DNA of 64,000 bases from Achromobacter sp. B7 (GTDB lineage Bacteria; Pseudomonadota; Gammaproteobacteria; Burkholderiales; Burkholderiaceae_B), in NCBI RefSeq assembly GCF_003600685.1, contig NZ_CP032084.1, positions 4,278,001 through 4,342,000 of the forward strand. Direction: 5' to 3'. A model generated the notes under the pieces. It was not told the origin of the DNA and did no database searches. It saw nothing but the letters and a program-made list of their open reading frames with translations. Made by a program: the position numbers and the translations under genes. Position 1 is the stretch's first letter, and the number at the start of each line of letters is the position of its first letter. Positions 50,947 through 59,898 of this stretch are shown piece by piece.

Positions 50947-51876
50947 ATGGAACTCAGGCAATTAAGAACGGTTTTGGCGATCGCGGAAACCGGCAGCCTC
51001 ACCAAGGCGGCGGAACTGCTGCACGTTGTGCAGCCCGCCCTGTCCCGGCAGCTCAAGCAACTGGAAGACGAACTGGGCACTGCGCTTTTCGAGCGCAACC
51101 GGCTTGGAATGGTGCTGACGGTGCCAGGCCGCCGGTTTGTCGATCAGGTGCGGGTTTCCCTTAAGGGGCTCAATGAAGCCCGGGCCGACATCGGCGCTGC
51201 AAAATCGGATTTGCTTGGCACGGTGTCCATCGGCATGCTGCCCGGCCTGGCGGCCCCGCTTGCCGGCCCGCTCGTCATCGCGTTGCAGCAGCAGTATCCC
51301 AATCTGCGCGTGCGCATCGCCACCGGCTTTTCGGATTTCCTGCAAGAGGGGCTGGAGGGCGGCAAGCTTGATATCTGCCTGATGGGCGACTATCTGCAAT
51401 CCGAACTTCTGCAGACCTCGCCCGCTTATTCCGAGCCCATCTACGTCTTCGGCCTGCCGGGATCCGGATTATCCGAAGACACCCCGATGACGCTCGAGGC
51501 CGTCTCCAGAATGCCCATGGTGGTGCCGGAAGCGCGCAGCTTGCGCAACGTGATAGACCGCGCCTGCACCATCCTTGGCGTCAACCTGAATCTGGTTGCC
51601 GAGTCGGACAGCACCGCGGTCATTCTTGATCTGGTGTTACGCGGCGTCGGCTACACCATCCTGCCCGTCATCCCCATCATGACGATGCTGGCCGAAAAAC
51701 GCATCGAAGGCGCGCCCATCATCAGCCCCACGCTGCAACGCACCGTGATCATCGGCACCGCCGTGCTGAACCGCAACCCCCGCATCGTCAATGTGCTGCA
51801 CGCCGAGCTGATCCGCCTGCTCGAGCCCTACATCAAACAGTTCGAGTACGTCGGCGTACGCTGGCTGGCTGATTGA
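50947..51876 (+). CDS. LysR-family transcriptional regulator
   Basis: The 309-residue protein has the N-terminal winged helix-turn-helix (MELRQLRTVLAIAETGSLTK, AAELLHVVQPALSRQLKQLE) and a periplasmic-binding-like effector domain (GTVSIGMLPGLAAPLAGPLV). It lies between the leftward carboxylase operon and the rightward OB-fold/thiolase/dehydrogenase genes and probably controls both. The carboxylase-LysR gap of 272 bases should hold its binding site; no T-N11-A box was assigned with confidence. Confidence 0.93.
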   Translation: MELRQLRTVLAIAETGSLTKAAELLHVVQPALSRQLKQLEDELGTALFERNRLGMVLTVPGRRFVDQVRVSLKGLNEARADIGAAKSDLLGTVSIGMLPGLAAPLAGPLVIALQQQYPNLRVRIATGFSDFLQEGLEGGKLDICLMGDYLQSELLQTSPAYSEPIYVFGLPGSGLSEDTPMTLEAVSRMPMVVPEARSLRNVIDRACTILGVNLNLVAESDSTAVILDLVLRGVGYTILPVIPIMTMLAEKRIEGAPIISPTLQRTVIIGTAVLNRNPRIVNVLHAELIRLLEPYIKQFEYVGVRWLAD

Positions 51877-52003
51877 GTACATCCCTCTGCCTGCAACGTC
51901 CGCGTACACCCTTCGCGTACCCCCTCTGCACGCGGACCCGGCACGCACCGGGCCACGGGCCAGCTATGCTCAATCGCTATGACCCTCGTCAAAATTAGTT
52001 AAT

Positions 52004-52032
52004 TGTCCCGAGACGGGTCGCCCCCCTAAGAT
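52004..52032 (+). promoter_or_regulatory. Candidate sigma-70 promoter for the DUF35/thiolase operon
   Basis: TTGTCC (52004-52009), a 17-bp spacer and TAAGAT (52027-52032) lie about 105 bases before the DUF35 start. Each box matches the consensus at four of six positions. Confidence 0.4.
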
Positions 52033-52136
52033 CAATCCCGCGTCGTGGCATCGCCAGCAGACAAGCCATGCACCCAACGGGTGTATGCCCCGTCCGCCTG
52101 CCGGCCGGCCGGGGCCAAGAATCTTGGGAGGCGAAT

Positions 52137-52544
52137 GTGCAGAATTCCTCTAACAGCACACACACAGCGGGCGACGAGGCAGTCGGCCCGGAGCAGTACT
52201 TCCAGCGCATGCTCGAACAAGGGCAGTTCATGATTCAGCGCTGCGAAACCACCGGCCGCGCCGTTTTCTATCCTCGGGCCATCTCCCCTTATGGCGGCGG
52301 ACGCCTGCGCTGGGAAGCGGCCAGTGGCGGCGGCACCATCTATTCGACCACCGTCGTGCGCCAACGCCCCGAACGGGGTGGAAATTACTGCGTCGTCCTG
52401 GTGGACCTTGAAGAAGGGCCGCGCCTGATGAGTACCGTTGTCGACATCGATCCCCTTGCGGTGACGATCGGCATGCGAGTCCGTGCAGAAGTGCGCCGCC
52501 AGTCCTCTGGCGTGCCGCGCGTGGTGTTCGTGCGCGCGGACTGA
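52137..52544 (+). CDS. DUF35 OB-fold protein, thiolase partner
   Basis: The 135-residue protein starts at a GTG preceded by GGGAGG; an ATG at 52068 is open but lacks a ribosome site. The sequence (FMIQRCETTGRAVFYPRAIS, then LRWEAASGGGTIYSTTVVRQ and GMRVRAEVRR) follows the DUF35 family, an OB-fold usually with an N-terminal zinc ribbon that partners thiolases. Here only one Cys of the ribbon is kept, so zinc binding is probably lost. It precedes a thiolase-like gene by about 90 bases. The last 10 codons lie in a 30-bp tandem repeat that continues past the stop. Confidence 0.82.
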   Translation: MQNSSNSTHTAGDEAVGPEQYFQRMLEQGQFMIQRCETTGRAVFYPRAISPYGGGRLRWEAASGGGTIYSTTVVRQRPERGGNYCVVLVDLEEGPRLMSTVVDIDPLAVTIGMRVRAEVRRQSSGVPRVVFVRAD

Positions 52545-52607
52545 CCGCGCGTGGTGTCTGTGCGCGCGGGCTCACCGCGTGTGGTGTCTGTGCGCGCGGG
52601 CTGACCG
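52518..52607. repeat. 30-bp tandem repeat, three units, over the DUF35 stop codon
   Basis: Units at 52518-52547, 52548-52577 and 52578-52607 begin CGCGTGGTGTTCGTGCGCGC, CGCGTGGTGTCTGTGCGCGC and CGTGTGGTGTCTGTGCGCGC and end ACTGACCG, GCTCACCG and GCTGACCG. The unit length is a multiple of three, and each copy repeats the final codons of the gene; the stop TGA is in copies 1 and 3 and is TCA in copy 2. Confidence 0.9.
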
Positions 52608-52635
52608 CGCGACGCCTGTTAATTGGAATGACTTG

Positions 52636-53787
52636 ATGGCTACTAGTACAAGAGGGGCCTCGGCAATTGTCGGGGTCGGCACCACCCCTGGCTGGAACAG
52701 CCCCGGGTTCTCGGCGTTGGATCAACTTGGCATCGCCGTTCAGGCGGCGGCGGCCGATGCGGGCATCGGTGTGGACCAGATCGACGGCTTGTTCACGTCC
52801 ACGCTGACGCATTTCATGCCCGCCCTGTCCGTGGCGGAGTATCTCGGCATCCATCCGACCTATATGGACGGCACCAACATCGGCGGCTCCTCATTTCTGG
52901 CCCACCTGTTGTCGGCCACGCTTGCCCTGCAAGCCGGGCTGTGCAAAGTGGCCTGCATTTGCTATGGGTCGAACCAACTGTCGGCGGGCGGCAAGCTGAC
53001 CACCCTGACTGAACCCGCGCCCTGGGAGGCGATGTATTCGCCGCGCAACCCCATCAGTGGCTACGCCTTGGCGACCGCACGCCACATGCACCAGTACGGA
53101 ACCACGCGCGAGCAGCTGGCCAGCGTCGCGGTCGCCGCGCGCCAATGGGCGCAGCTCAATCCTGCCGCGCACGAGCGCGGCCCCCTGAGCATCGCCGACG
53201 TTCTGGATTCCCGGCCTATATCCGACCCGCTCACGCTGCGGGACTGCTGCCTGGTGACGGACGGCGGCGGAGCGATGATTCTGGTCGCCGCTGAGCGCGT
53301 GCCGGAATTTGCCAACACGCCGGCCTATGTCCTGGGTGTCGGCGCGGCAACCACGCATCGCCAAATTTCAAGCATGGAAGACCTCACGGTCACCGGTGCC
53401 GTGCAATCCGGCCAACGCGCCTTCGAGATGGCGCGCGTCGCACCGCAAGACATCGACGTCTTGCAGCTCTATGACGCATTCACCATCAACCCGATTCTGT
53501 TTCTTGAGGACCTGGGCTACTGCGCCAAGGGCGAAGGCGGCGCGTTCGTGGCATCAGGCGTGACCGCGCCCGGTGGCGCACTGCCGGTCAACACCAACGG
53601 CGGCGGCCTGTCCTGCAATCACCCGGGTATGTATGGCATTTTTGCGGCCATCGAAGCGGTGCACCAGATCCGGCGCTCCGCAGGCGCCAGGCAGGTTGAC
53701 GGCGCCAATCTGGCCCTGGCCCACGGCAATGGCGGCCAGTTGGCCAGCCAGGTCACGGCGATTCTCGGATCGCGCGCCACCCTGTAA
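52636..53787 (+). CDS. Thiolase-like protein (SCP-x/acetyl-CoA acetyltransferase family)
   Basis: The 383-residue protein is of the SCP2-thiolase type: AIVGVGTTPGWNSPGFSALD at the start, CLVTDGGGAMILVAAERV in the middle, QLYDAFTINPILFLEDLGYC and a C-terminal PVNTNGGGLSCNHPGMYGIF in which the Cys and His are near the usual active site. It should cleave or condense beta-ketoacyl-CoA together with the DUF35 protein encoded just before it. The canonical first active-site Cys region near residue 90 reads KVACICYGSNQ and should be checked. The ATG at 52636 has no strong ribosome site. Confidence 0.87.
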   Translation: MATSTRGASAIVGVGTTPGWNSPGFSALDQLGIAVQAAAADAGIGVDQIDGLFTSTLTHFMPALSVAEYLGIHPTYMDGTNIGGSSFLAHLLSATLALQAGLCKVACICYGSNQLSAGGKLTTLTEPAPWEAMYSPRNPISGYALATARHMHQYGTTREQLASVAVAARQWAQLNPAAHERGPLSIADVLDSRPISDPLTLRDCCLVTDGGGAMILVAAERVPEFANTPAYVLGVGAATTHRQISSMEDLTVTGAVQSGQRAFEMARVAPQDIDVLQLYDAFTINPILFLEDLGYCAKGEGGAFVASGVTAPGGALPVNTNGGGLSCNHPGMYGIFAAIEAVHQIRRSAGARQVDGANLALAHGNGGQLASQVTAILGSRATL

Positions 53788-53810
53788 TCGTTGAAACCGC
53801 GGACACAATC

Positions 53811-55124
53811 ATGAGCACCACCACCAGCACGCCAGTCGTCAACCACCACCCCTTCGTGGCCGAACGTCAATTGCACAAGCCCCCGTTTGCGGCCAAGGCC
53901 AGGTCCGTCAACCGGGCGGCGGTGATAGGCGCCGGCACGATGGGCGGCGGCATTGCGATGTGCTTCGCCAACGCCGGCATACCCGTAGTGCTGCTGGAGA
54001 AAGACGCCGAGCGCCTCAGCCAGGGCATGGCGCGCATCAAAGAAAACTACGCCAACTCCGCGCGGCGCGGCAGGCTCAGCGCAGACGACGTCGCACAGCG
54101 TCTCGCCTGCATACAGGGCAGCACGCGCTTCGAGGATCTGGCCGACGTGGATCTGGTCATTGAAGCGGTGTTCGAGGAAATCGGGCTTAAACACGAGATA
54201 TTCAAGACGCTTGATCGGGTCTGCAAACCCGGCGCCATCCTGGCCTCAAACACTTCTTTCCTGGACATCGACGCTATCGCGAGCGCCACTCAGCGGCCCC
54301 AGGACGTGGTAGGGATGCACTTTTTCAGCCCGGCCAACGTCATGCAGTTGCTGGAAAACGTGCGCGGCTCCGTCACCTCGGACGACGTGTGCGCCACTGT
54401 CATGGACGTGGGCCGCCGCCTGGGCAAGGTCGCGGTGCTGGTGCGGTCCTGCGACGGATTCGTCGGCAACCGCATGTTGGCCAAGCGTACGCGCGAAAGC
54501 TATTTCCTGCTCCAGGAAGGCGCCTCGTTCTTTCAGATCGACGGTGTGCTGCGCGACTTCGGCCTTCCGATGGGGCCGTTCGCCATGGCGGATCTGGCAG
54601 GGTTGGACGTGGGCTGGCGCAATCGCCAGAGCCGCCTGCAACGCCTGACGCCGCGCGAGCGCGAATGCGACATGCTGGACCGCATGGTCGCCGCCGGCCG
54701 GCTGGGCCAAAAGACCCAGGGCGGTTTCTACGACTATGACAGCGACCGCAAGGCCACCCCATCACCGGCTGCCGAAGCACTCGTTGCCGCACACCGCGCC
54801 GCCTCAGGCAGACAAGCGCGGCAGATCTCCGACGAGGAAATCCTGGAGCGCTGCCTGTACTCGATGATCAACGAAGCCGCCTATATCCTGGAAGAGAATA
54901 TCGTCGAACGCGCCTCCGACATCGACGTCGTCTGGCTCAAAGGCTACGGCTTTCCCGCCTATCGGGGAGGCCCGCTGTGCTATGCGGACCAGATCGGCCT
55001 GCCCGCCATTCTGGCGGGCCTGCGCAAGTATGAAGCCGTGCACGGTACCCAATACTGGAAGCCGGCCAATCTCATCGTCAAGCTCGCCCAGGAGGGGCGA
55101 GGCTTTCACGATGACCCTGCCTGA
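53811..55124 (+). CDS. 3-hydroxyacyl-CoA dehydrogenase
   Basis: The 437-residue protein has the NAD-binding fold AAVIGAGTMGGGIAMCFANA, the acidic residue of the second strand (VVLLEKDAERL), ILASNTSFLDIDAIA and the catalytic HFFSPANVMQLLENVRG segment. Two C-terminal helical domains follow (DGFVGNRMLAKRTRESYFLL, KGYGFPAYRGGPLCYADQIG). It resembles the dehydrogenase half of FadB/FadJ enzymes without the hydratase part. It follows the thiolase by 23 bases, so together they can oxidise and cleave a 3-hydroxyacyl-CoA. No enoyl-CoA hydratase is present in the cluster. Confidence 0.92.
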   Translation: MSTTTSTPVVNHHPFVAERQLHKPPFAAKARSVNRAAVIGAGTMGGGIAMCFANAGIPVVLLEKDAERLSQGMARIKENYANSARRGRLSADDVAQRLACIQGSTRFEDLADVDLVIEAVFEEIGLKHEIFKTLDRVCKPGAILASNTSFLDIDAIASATQRPQDVVGMHFFSPANVMQLLENVRGSVTSDDVCATVMDVGRRLGKVAVLVRSCDGFVGNRMLAKRTRESYFLLQEGASFFQIDGVLRDFGLPMGPFAMADLAGLDVGWRNRQSRLQRLTPRERECDMLDRMVAAGRLGQKTQGGFYDYDSDRKATPSPAAEALVAAHRAASGRQARQISDEEILERCLYSMINEAAYILEENIVERASDIDVVWLKGYGFPAYRGGPLCYADQIGLPAILAGLRKYEAVHGTQYWKPANLIVKLAQEGRGFHDDPA

Positions 55125-55220
55125 ATCCGTGCACACGCAATAAAAGAGAGCACGTCAACGCTGTTCCGGAGGGACGCAGGCACTGTCGATACATGCCATG
55201 CGTGGGCGGCTCGGCGCACC

Positions 55221-55373
55221 GACAGCACCAACACCGACGCCAACATCAACTGGCTCAACGACAACAACGCCACGCCGGGCAAGGTCTCGCCGCCACAGGT
55301 CACGGGCTTCGTCGACGCCGAGCTCGACAAATGGAAAACCGTCATCGATCGGGCGCACGTCACGGTCCAATAG
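55221..55373 (+). pseudogene. Possible Bug-receptor C-terminal remnant
   Basis: The frame ending in TAG at 55371-55373 gives VTGFVDAELDKWKTVIDRAH and then VTVQ, close to the usual Bug C-terminus (a FV-x-x-E-x-x-K-W-x-x-V-I pattern). The residues before it are Asn/Thr-rich and not Bug-like. There is no start codon or body, so it is at most a decayed 3' end. Confidence 0.4.
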
Positions 55374-55377
55374 CATG

Positions 55378-55596
55378 ACGAGGCGTTCGCAAACGGGCTG
55401 GCTCGTAGGCTACCTGGAACGGCAGGAAAAGGTTTTCGATTTCGCGCTCAACATTGACGTCAAGAAAAGCGCGGATGCCGCTGCGCGCATGAAAATCGTG
55501 CACGCTGTATTCGGCGGCCTGGGCTTGCTATCCGAAGCCCCTGCCTCTTTAGCTCCACCGCGCGCGCAATCTGCGATTACCGGCGCTACCAGATAG
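55378..55596 (+). pseudogene. Class D (OXA-type) beta-lactamase C-terminal remnant
   Basis: The peptide SQTGWLVGYLERQEKVFDFA, followed by LNIDVKKSADAAARMKIVHA and GGLGLL, matches the end of class D beta-lactamases: the strand after the K-T/S-G motif, FALNxD, and the last helix with a terminal AxxALGxL pattern. The catalytic S-x-x-K and S-x-V parts are missing, so the gene is inactive. Chromosomal OXA genes such as the OXA-114 group are known in Achromobacter. The remnant follows directly on the Bug-like fragment, so several genes were lost here by deletion. Confidence 0.6.
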
Positions 55597-55672
55597 CGCC
55601 GGCATCGCGCTCTGCTCCCGCGTTTGGTGGTGTCCCGACGAAAATCCTGCTTCGACGCACGTCGCGAGCCGA

Positions 55673-57283
55673 CTAGCTGGATTTCCCCGCACCGCCATGT
55701 TGTTGCTGATAGCGTTCTAGGTACTCGTCCCTCAGATTGCGCACGCATTGGCCGATCTTTACGTAGTCCTGTTCGTTCAGATTGGCAAGCGATACGCGGC
55801 CGGACGGGTGAAGCGTGCCGAAGCCCTTGCCGGGCAGCAGCACGACGCCCGCCTCTTCCGCCAGCCTGAACAGCAACTCGTGCGGTTTGATCGAGGCCAG
55901 CAACCATTTAACGAAGCCCGGGCCGACTTCCCGGCTCATCTGTTCCACGTCCAAGAGCGTGTAGTAATCAACCACGTTCTCGTCCACGTCGCCAGGCGCG
56001 GCGCCCATGCCCCGGTAGAGCGCCGCCTTGCGCCCGCGGATCAGCCGCTTCATGGCGTTCTTGTAGCTTTCCGCCGTATCCATAAGCGAAAACAGCGAGA
56101 ACAGCACCATCTGCACCTGTTGCGGCGTGGACAGGCCGGCGGTGTGATTAAGCGCCACGGTGCGGCTGTCGGCCACGATTCGGTCGATGAAGGGAAGCTT
56201 CTCGGGTTCGGTGGTAATGGACGCGTAGCGCTTGTTCAAAGCGTCCCGCTCTTGCTGCGGCAATTGCGCGATCTTCGCGTCGAAGACATTCGATTTATCC
56301 GCAGCGATCACGCCCAGGCGCCAACCCGTTGCGCCAAAGTACTTGGAATACGAGTACACCAGCAAGGTGTTGTGCGGACACAGGGCGAAGAGCGAAACGA
56401 AATTGTCGGCGAACGTGCCGTAGACGTCGTCAGTAAGGATGATCAGGTCGGGCCGTTCCTTCACGATGCCGGCCAGGTATTGCAGGCTCTTGTCGCTGAC
56501 CTTGACCGAAGGCGGGTTGCTGGGGTTCACCAGGAAGAATGCCTTCACCTTGGGATCGCGCAGCTTGTCGAGTTCTTTCTCGGGGTATTGCCAGCCATTC
56601 GTGGCGTCAGCGTCGATGGCCAGCTCGGTCAAGCCGAACTCCGACAGTTCCGGAATTTCGATGTAGGGCGTGAAAATCGGCTTGCCCAACGCGATGACGT
56701 CACCGGCCCTGAGCAGGTGGTTGATTTTCATCGAGTTAAACAGGTAGGTCATGGCGGCCGTGCCGCCTTCAACAGCATACAAATCGTAGTCGCCGGAAAA
56801 TGGATAGTTGCCTATCATCTCTTTTCGGATGTACTGCTTGACGATCTGTTCCGATAACCGCAGCATCCGGTCTGGAACCGGATAGCTACAGGCCAGGATG
56901 CCGGCGCACATCTCGTAGAGAAAATCGCCGCCATCCAACCCCAGCTGATCCCGCACGAAGGACACCGCGCTGGCAAGGAACTTCACGCCAGGGATGTCGG
57001 CCTGGCTACGGGCGAAGAGGTCAAAGCGTTCTTCGATACCCGCTCGCCGTGGGAAACCGCCTACCCCTTCGGGCAGGTAGGAAAACGATCTCTCGGACTC
57101 GATCATCGCAAACAGCCCAAGCTGCCAAAAGCCGTGACGAGGGATGGTGGCAAGAAAGTTGGGATTTCCCCGGCCTGCATTCAGCATCAGCCTGTTAGCG
57201 GCGCTTCCTGCCAGTTTAATCAGCTCATCTTTCAGTTCAAACGGCGAAAGACTAGCTAGGTGGGATGTATCGCGAGTGTTCAT
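55673..57283 (-). CDS. asdA: Aspartate 4-decarboxylase (bifunctional with aspartate aminotransferase)
   Basis: The 536-residue, PLP-dependent fold-type I enzyme matches the usual AsdA length. It has an AsdA-specific N-terminal region (LMLNAGRGNPNFLATIPRHG, AMIESERSFSYLPEGVGGFP) and the PLP lysine in YSYSKYFGATGWRLG. NPSNPPSVKVSDKSLQYLAG and GKGFGTLHPSGRVSLANLNE are also present. It converts L-aspartate to L-alanine and CO2 in the cytosol. Partner bacteria often have an aspartate:alanine antiporter (AspT) next to it; here there is none. It is preceded by a degraded small gene whose stop overlaps the start. Confidence 0.92.
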   Translation of the reverse strand: MNTRDTSHLASLSPFELKDELIKLAGSAANRLMLNAGRGNPNFLATIPRHGFWQLGLFAMIESERSFSYLPEGVGGFPRRAGIEERFDLFARSQADIPGVKFLASAVSFVRDQLGLDGGDFLYEMCAGILACSYPVPDRMLRLSEQIVKQYIRKEMIGNYPFSGDYDLYAVEGGTAAMTYLFNSMKINHLLRAGDVIALGKPIFTPYIEIPELSEFGLTELAIDADATNGWQYPEKELDKLRDPKVKAFFLVNPSNPPSVKVSDKSLQYLAGIVKERPDLIILTDDVYGTFADNFVSLFALCPHNTLLVYSYSKYFGATGWRLGVIAADKSNVFDAKIAQLPQQERDALNKRYASITTEPEKLPFIDRIVADSRTVALNHTAGLSTPQQVQMVLFSLFSLMDTAESYKNAMKRLIRGRKAALYRGMGAAPGDVDENVVDYYTLLDVEQMSREVGPGFVKWLLASIKPHELLFRLAEEAGVVLLPGKGFGTLHPSGRVSLANLNEQDYVKIGQCVRNLRDEYLERYQQQHGGAGKSS

Positions 57284-57597
57284 TGAAGCCTCCGATCTTG
57301 GATGGAAACCTGGTCAATTAAAGAAGAACCGCGAACTAGCGCGACGGCCGTCACGCACGGTCGTTCCCTGAGCTGCGCGGGAGTCAGGTTCGAGTAGTCC
57401 TTGCGCACGGCATTCCAGCCCATCGTTGAGCCACCCCGATGATGAGGCCCGCCGCTTCCTACCGGCGAGCAGCAGTTCATCGGGCCGTTGCCCCACATCT
57501 CGCTCATCATGCCCATGGTCGTTTGCATCAACGCCTGGTGCTCGCGTGCCAGTTTCTGACGCTCCGCGCGGTCCGTGGTCTTCTGCAGCTGGTCCAT
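57280..57597 (-). pseudogene. Degraded small exported protein gene
   Basis: The frame from the ATG at 57597 (MDQLQKTTDRAERQKLAREH, then QALMQTTMGMMSEMW) has the pattern of small Met/Gln-rich exported proteins of this bacterial family. A signal-like peptide (KRLVALNWALLFSAQ) is encoded just upstream in frame but without a start codon. After the NLTPAQLRER segment the C-terminus runs into unrelated sequence and overlaps the asdA start. There is no ribosome site. The gene looks broken at both ends, although a short product remains possible. Confidence 0.4.
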
Positions 57598-57817
57598 CTG
57601 CGCGCTGAATAACAAAGCCCAATTTAGAGCGACCAGCCTTTTCGAACCTGATAATTGTCAACTTCGTTGTCACTTTCCGCTTACTCATATTGCTTCTCTC
57701 AGGATTCAAATACTCTTGGCTCACAGAGCGCCAAAGCGAGAGCCGATGCGAACAATCGTGGTTCGGTAAGAATCCGGCCTGCTCTTGTTGGCGAAAAGAT
57801 TTTTACCCCGTGGCATT

Positions 57818-59485
57818 TCAGCTACTGTCGGGCGCAAGCCCGGCCAAAGACAGGTAGCGCGTCACGGCGGCTTCGGCGTTGAACAACAAGCGACCGCGGC
57901 CCAGTCGCTCGGCAAGGCCGGAGCGCCTGACCACATCCAGCACTCGCGGATTCAGCCCCGCCAACCAATACTGCGTTGGACCAGCGTTGAGCGCTTGCTC
58001 GCGTTCCATCAGCATTTGCAAGGCCGAATACTCGATATCCGGGACCCTGCTGAGGTCCAGCACCACGACCGCCGGTTGATGGGCCACCACCAGCGCTTGG
58101 ATTTTCTGCGCCACGGCCTGCGCATTAACGAAGAACAGACGCCCCTCCGGCCGGAGAATCAACAAGCCATCAAACGCTTCGTCTTCAGGATGCTCGGGGG
58201 AAGCCGGCCGAAAGAAATCGGTTCCGCGCTTGCGCCCCATGACATAGACCTTGGGATTGACCGTTTGATGCGTCAGACCGATCAATGAAACAACGATGGC
58301 GACGACGATCCCCTGCAGGGTTCCGAAGATGAGGACCCCGAGCAGGGCGACGACGGCCCAGCGGAACTCCATCGTTCGAACCTTGAGGATGGCAGAGAAC
58401 TCGCGGGGTTGAATCAACCCCACGGAATACACAATGACCACCGCCGCCAAAGTCGCGTTCGGCAACAGACCCAGCAGCGGAGCCAGGAACAGCATCGTTG
58501 CCACCGAAATACCCGCGGTGACCAGCGTAGCCTTTTGGGACCTGCCGCCCACGGCACGCACGACCGCGGTTTGCGACGTGCCGCCACCAGCGGGCATGGC
58601 GCCGAACAGCGCACCCGCGACGTTGGCCGCACCGCTGGCAAGCAATTCACGATTGGCGTTGATCGGCGGATCGGCGCGCGCAGCGAATGCCCGACCCGCG
58701 GCGATCGATTCAGTGAAACTCATCAGCGCGATACCAGCGGCCCCGGGTAGCAGTTGCTTCATCAAGCCGAGGTCGGGCAAGGTCAACGGTGGAAGCCCAT
58801 GCGGAATTTGTCCGACCGTCGACACACCCACAGCCTGCAGCGCCAATATCCACGATGCCAAAATGCCGCCGCCGACGGCAATGAGGGGGGCCGGTATGTT
58901 CGGCAGGAAGCGCTCTATGCCGATCAGCAGGATTAGTGTTGCCAGTGCGACCATCAGCGTCGTAGGGGACGTATCCGGCAGCTGCTGCACAAGCGAGATC
59001 ACGTCATGAAAGAACCCGTCCTTGACAATGTGTATGCCGAGCAACTTCGGTGCCTGGTCAAGTACGATCACGCAGCCGATGCCGGCCTTGAAGCCACTCA
59101 GGACAGGGCTAGAAATAAAATCGGCGACAAAGCCAAGGCGCAGGACGGAGGCCAGCAGCAACACAACGCCGGTCAGTGCGCTCAAGGTCGCGGCCGCGAC
59201 GACCACGTTGTGCGGATCAGCATCCGGTACCGCCAGGCTTAATTGCGCCCCAGCCAGAATGGCAAGCGTAGCGGTCGAGCTAAAGCTGAGCACGCGTGAC
59301 GAACCCAGCAACGCGTAGACCACCATCGGCACAAAAGCGGTATAGAGACCCACAGCGATGGGCAGACCGGCCACCGTCGCGTAGGCCATGGCTTTGGGAA
59401 GCACGACCGCTGCGGCGGTCAGGCCGGCGACGATGTCGCGACGAACGGAATTCTCCGGCGCCTCTGGAACGGCATTCGCACTCAT
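57818..59485 (-). CDS. SulP-family anion transporter with STAS domain
   Basis: The 555-residue protein has the SulP signature near the N-terminus (ALLGSSRVLSFSSTATLAIL after a VVLPKAMAYATVAGLPIAVG helix). About 12 membrane segments follow, with GAMPAGGGTSQTAVVRAVGG, and a C-terminal STAS domain at about residues 430-545 (ALVVAHQPAVVVLDLSRVPD). SulP proteins carry sulfate, bicarbonate or dicarboxylates across the inner membrane. Being near asdA, a dicarboxylate such as aspartate is an attractive substrate, but the sequence does not decide it. Confidence 0.9.
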   Translation of the reverse strand: MSANAVPEAPENSVRRDIVAGLTAAAVVLPKAMAYATVAGLPIAVGLYTAFVPMVVYALLGSSRVLSFSSTATLAILAGAQLSLAVPDADPHNVVVAAATLSALTGVVLLLASVLRLGFVADFISSPVLSGFKAGIGCVIVLDQAPKLLGIHIVKDGFFHDVISLVQQLPDTSPTTLMVALATLILLIGIERFLPNIPAPLIAVGGGILASWILALQAVGVSTVGQIPHGLPPLTLPDLGLMKQLLPGAAGIALMSFTESIAAGRAFAARADPPINANRELLASGAANVAGALFGAMPAGGGTSQTAVVRAVGGRSQKATLVTAGISVATMLFLAPLLGLLPNATLAAVVIVYSVGLIQPREFSAILKVRTMEFRWAVVALLGVLIFGTLQGIVVAIVVSLIGLTHQTVNPKVYVMGRKRGTDFFRPASPEHPEDEAFDGLLILRPEGRLFFVNAQAVAQKIQALVVAHQPAVVVLDLSRVPDIEYSALQMLMEREQALNAGPTQYWLAGLNPRVLDVVRRSGLAERLGRGRLLFNAEAAVTRYLSLAGLAPDSS

Positions 59486-59898
59486 GATCGCTCTCGCCCT
59501 TGGGGACTTTGAGAAAAATCGGTTCCGTCTGCCGCAAGCCGTCTACAAGCCGCGAAGTCGTTCGTGAACACCCCTGACAGGGCTAGCCGTCTGGGCCGCC
59601 CGTTCAGTCAGCCCCCCGAAGGAACGGGAAATGAGCGCATAGGCATCCGGCGCGAGCTAATGATGAGTCCGTCCGAAAAGAAATCGTTGATAAATATCAG
59701 GAGATCAGTGCGCGCGCATTTCCCCATTCAGATCTTCCGCAGCGCAAGCGCTTCACGTTCTCGTCCGATCGAGGAATGACGCATTTACCTGGTTGCCATT
59801 TCGCCTGATGTTGATGAACTTGACCGACGTCAATAGCATCAACCGCCGCAGTGCCATGATGGGGTTCAAATGGTTAACGGGCAGTTGATGAAGGCCAC
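59486..59898. other. Divergent intergenic region, no supported gene
   Basis: About 410 bases separate the leftward SulP gene from the rightward L,D-transpeptidase gene and must carry both promoters. One frame (59564-59779) is open, but its product is Arg/Ser-rich with no recognisable pattern. Confidence 0.5.

Noticed and set aside
59564..59779. 71-codon frame in the SulP/L,D-transpeptidase gap
   Set aside because: No ribosome site and no similarity recognised; the region probably serves as a divergent promoter.
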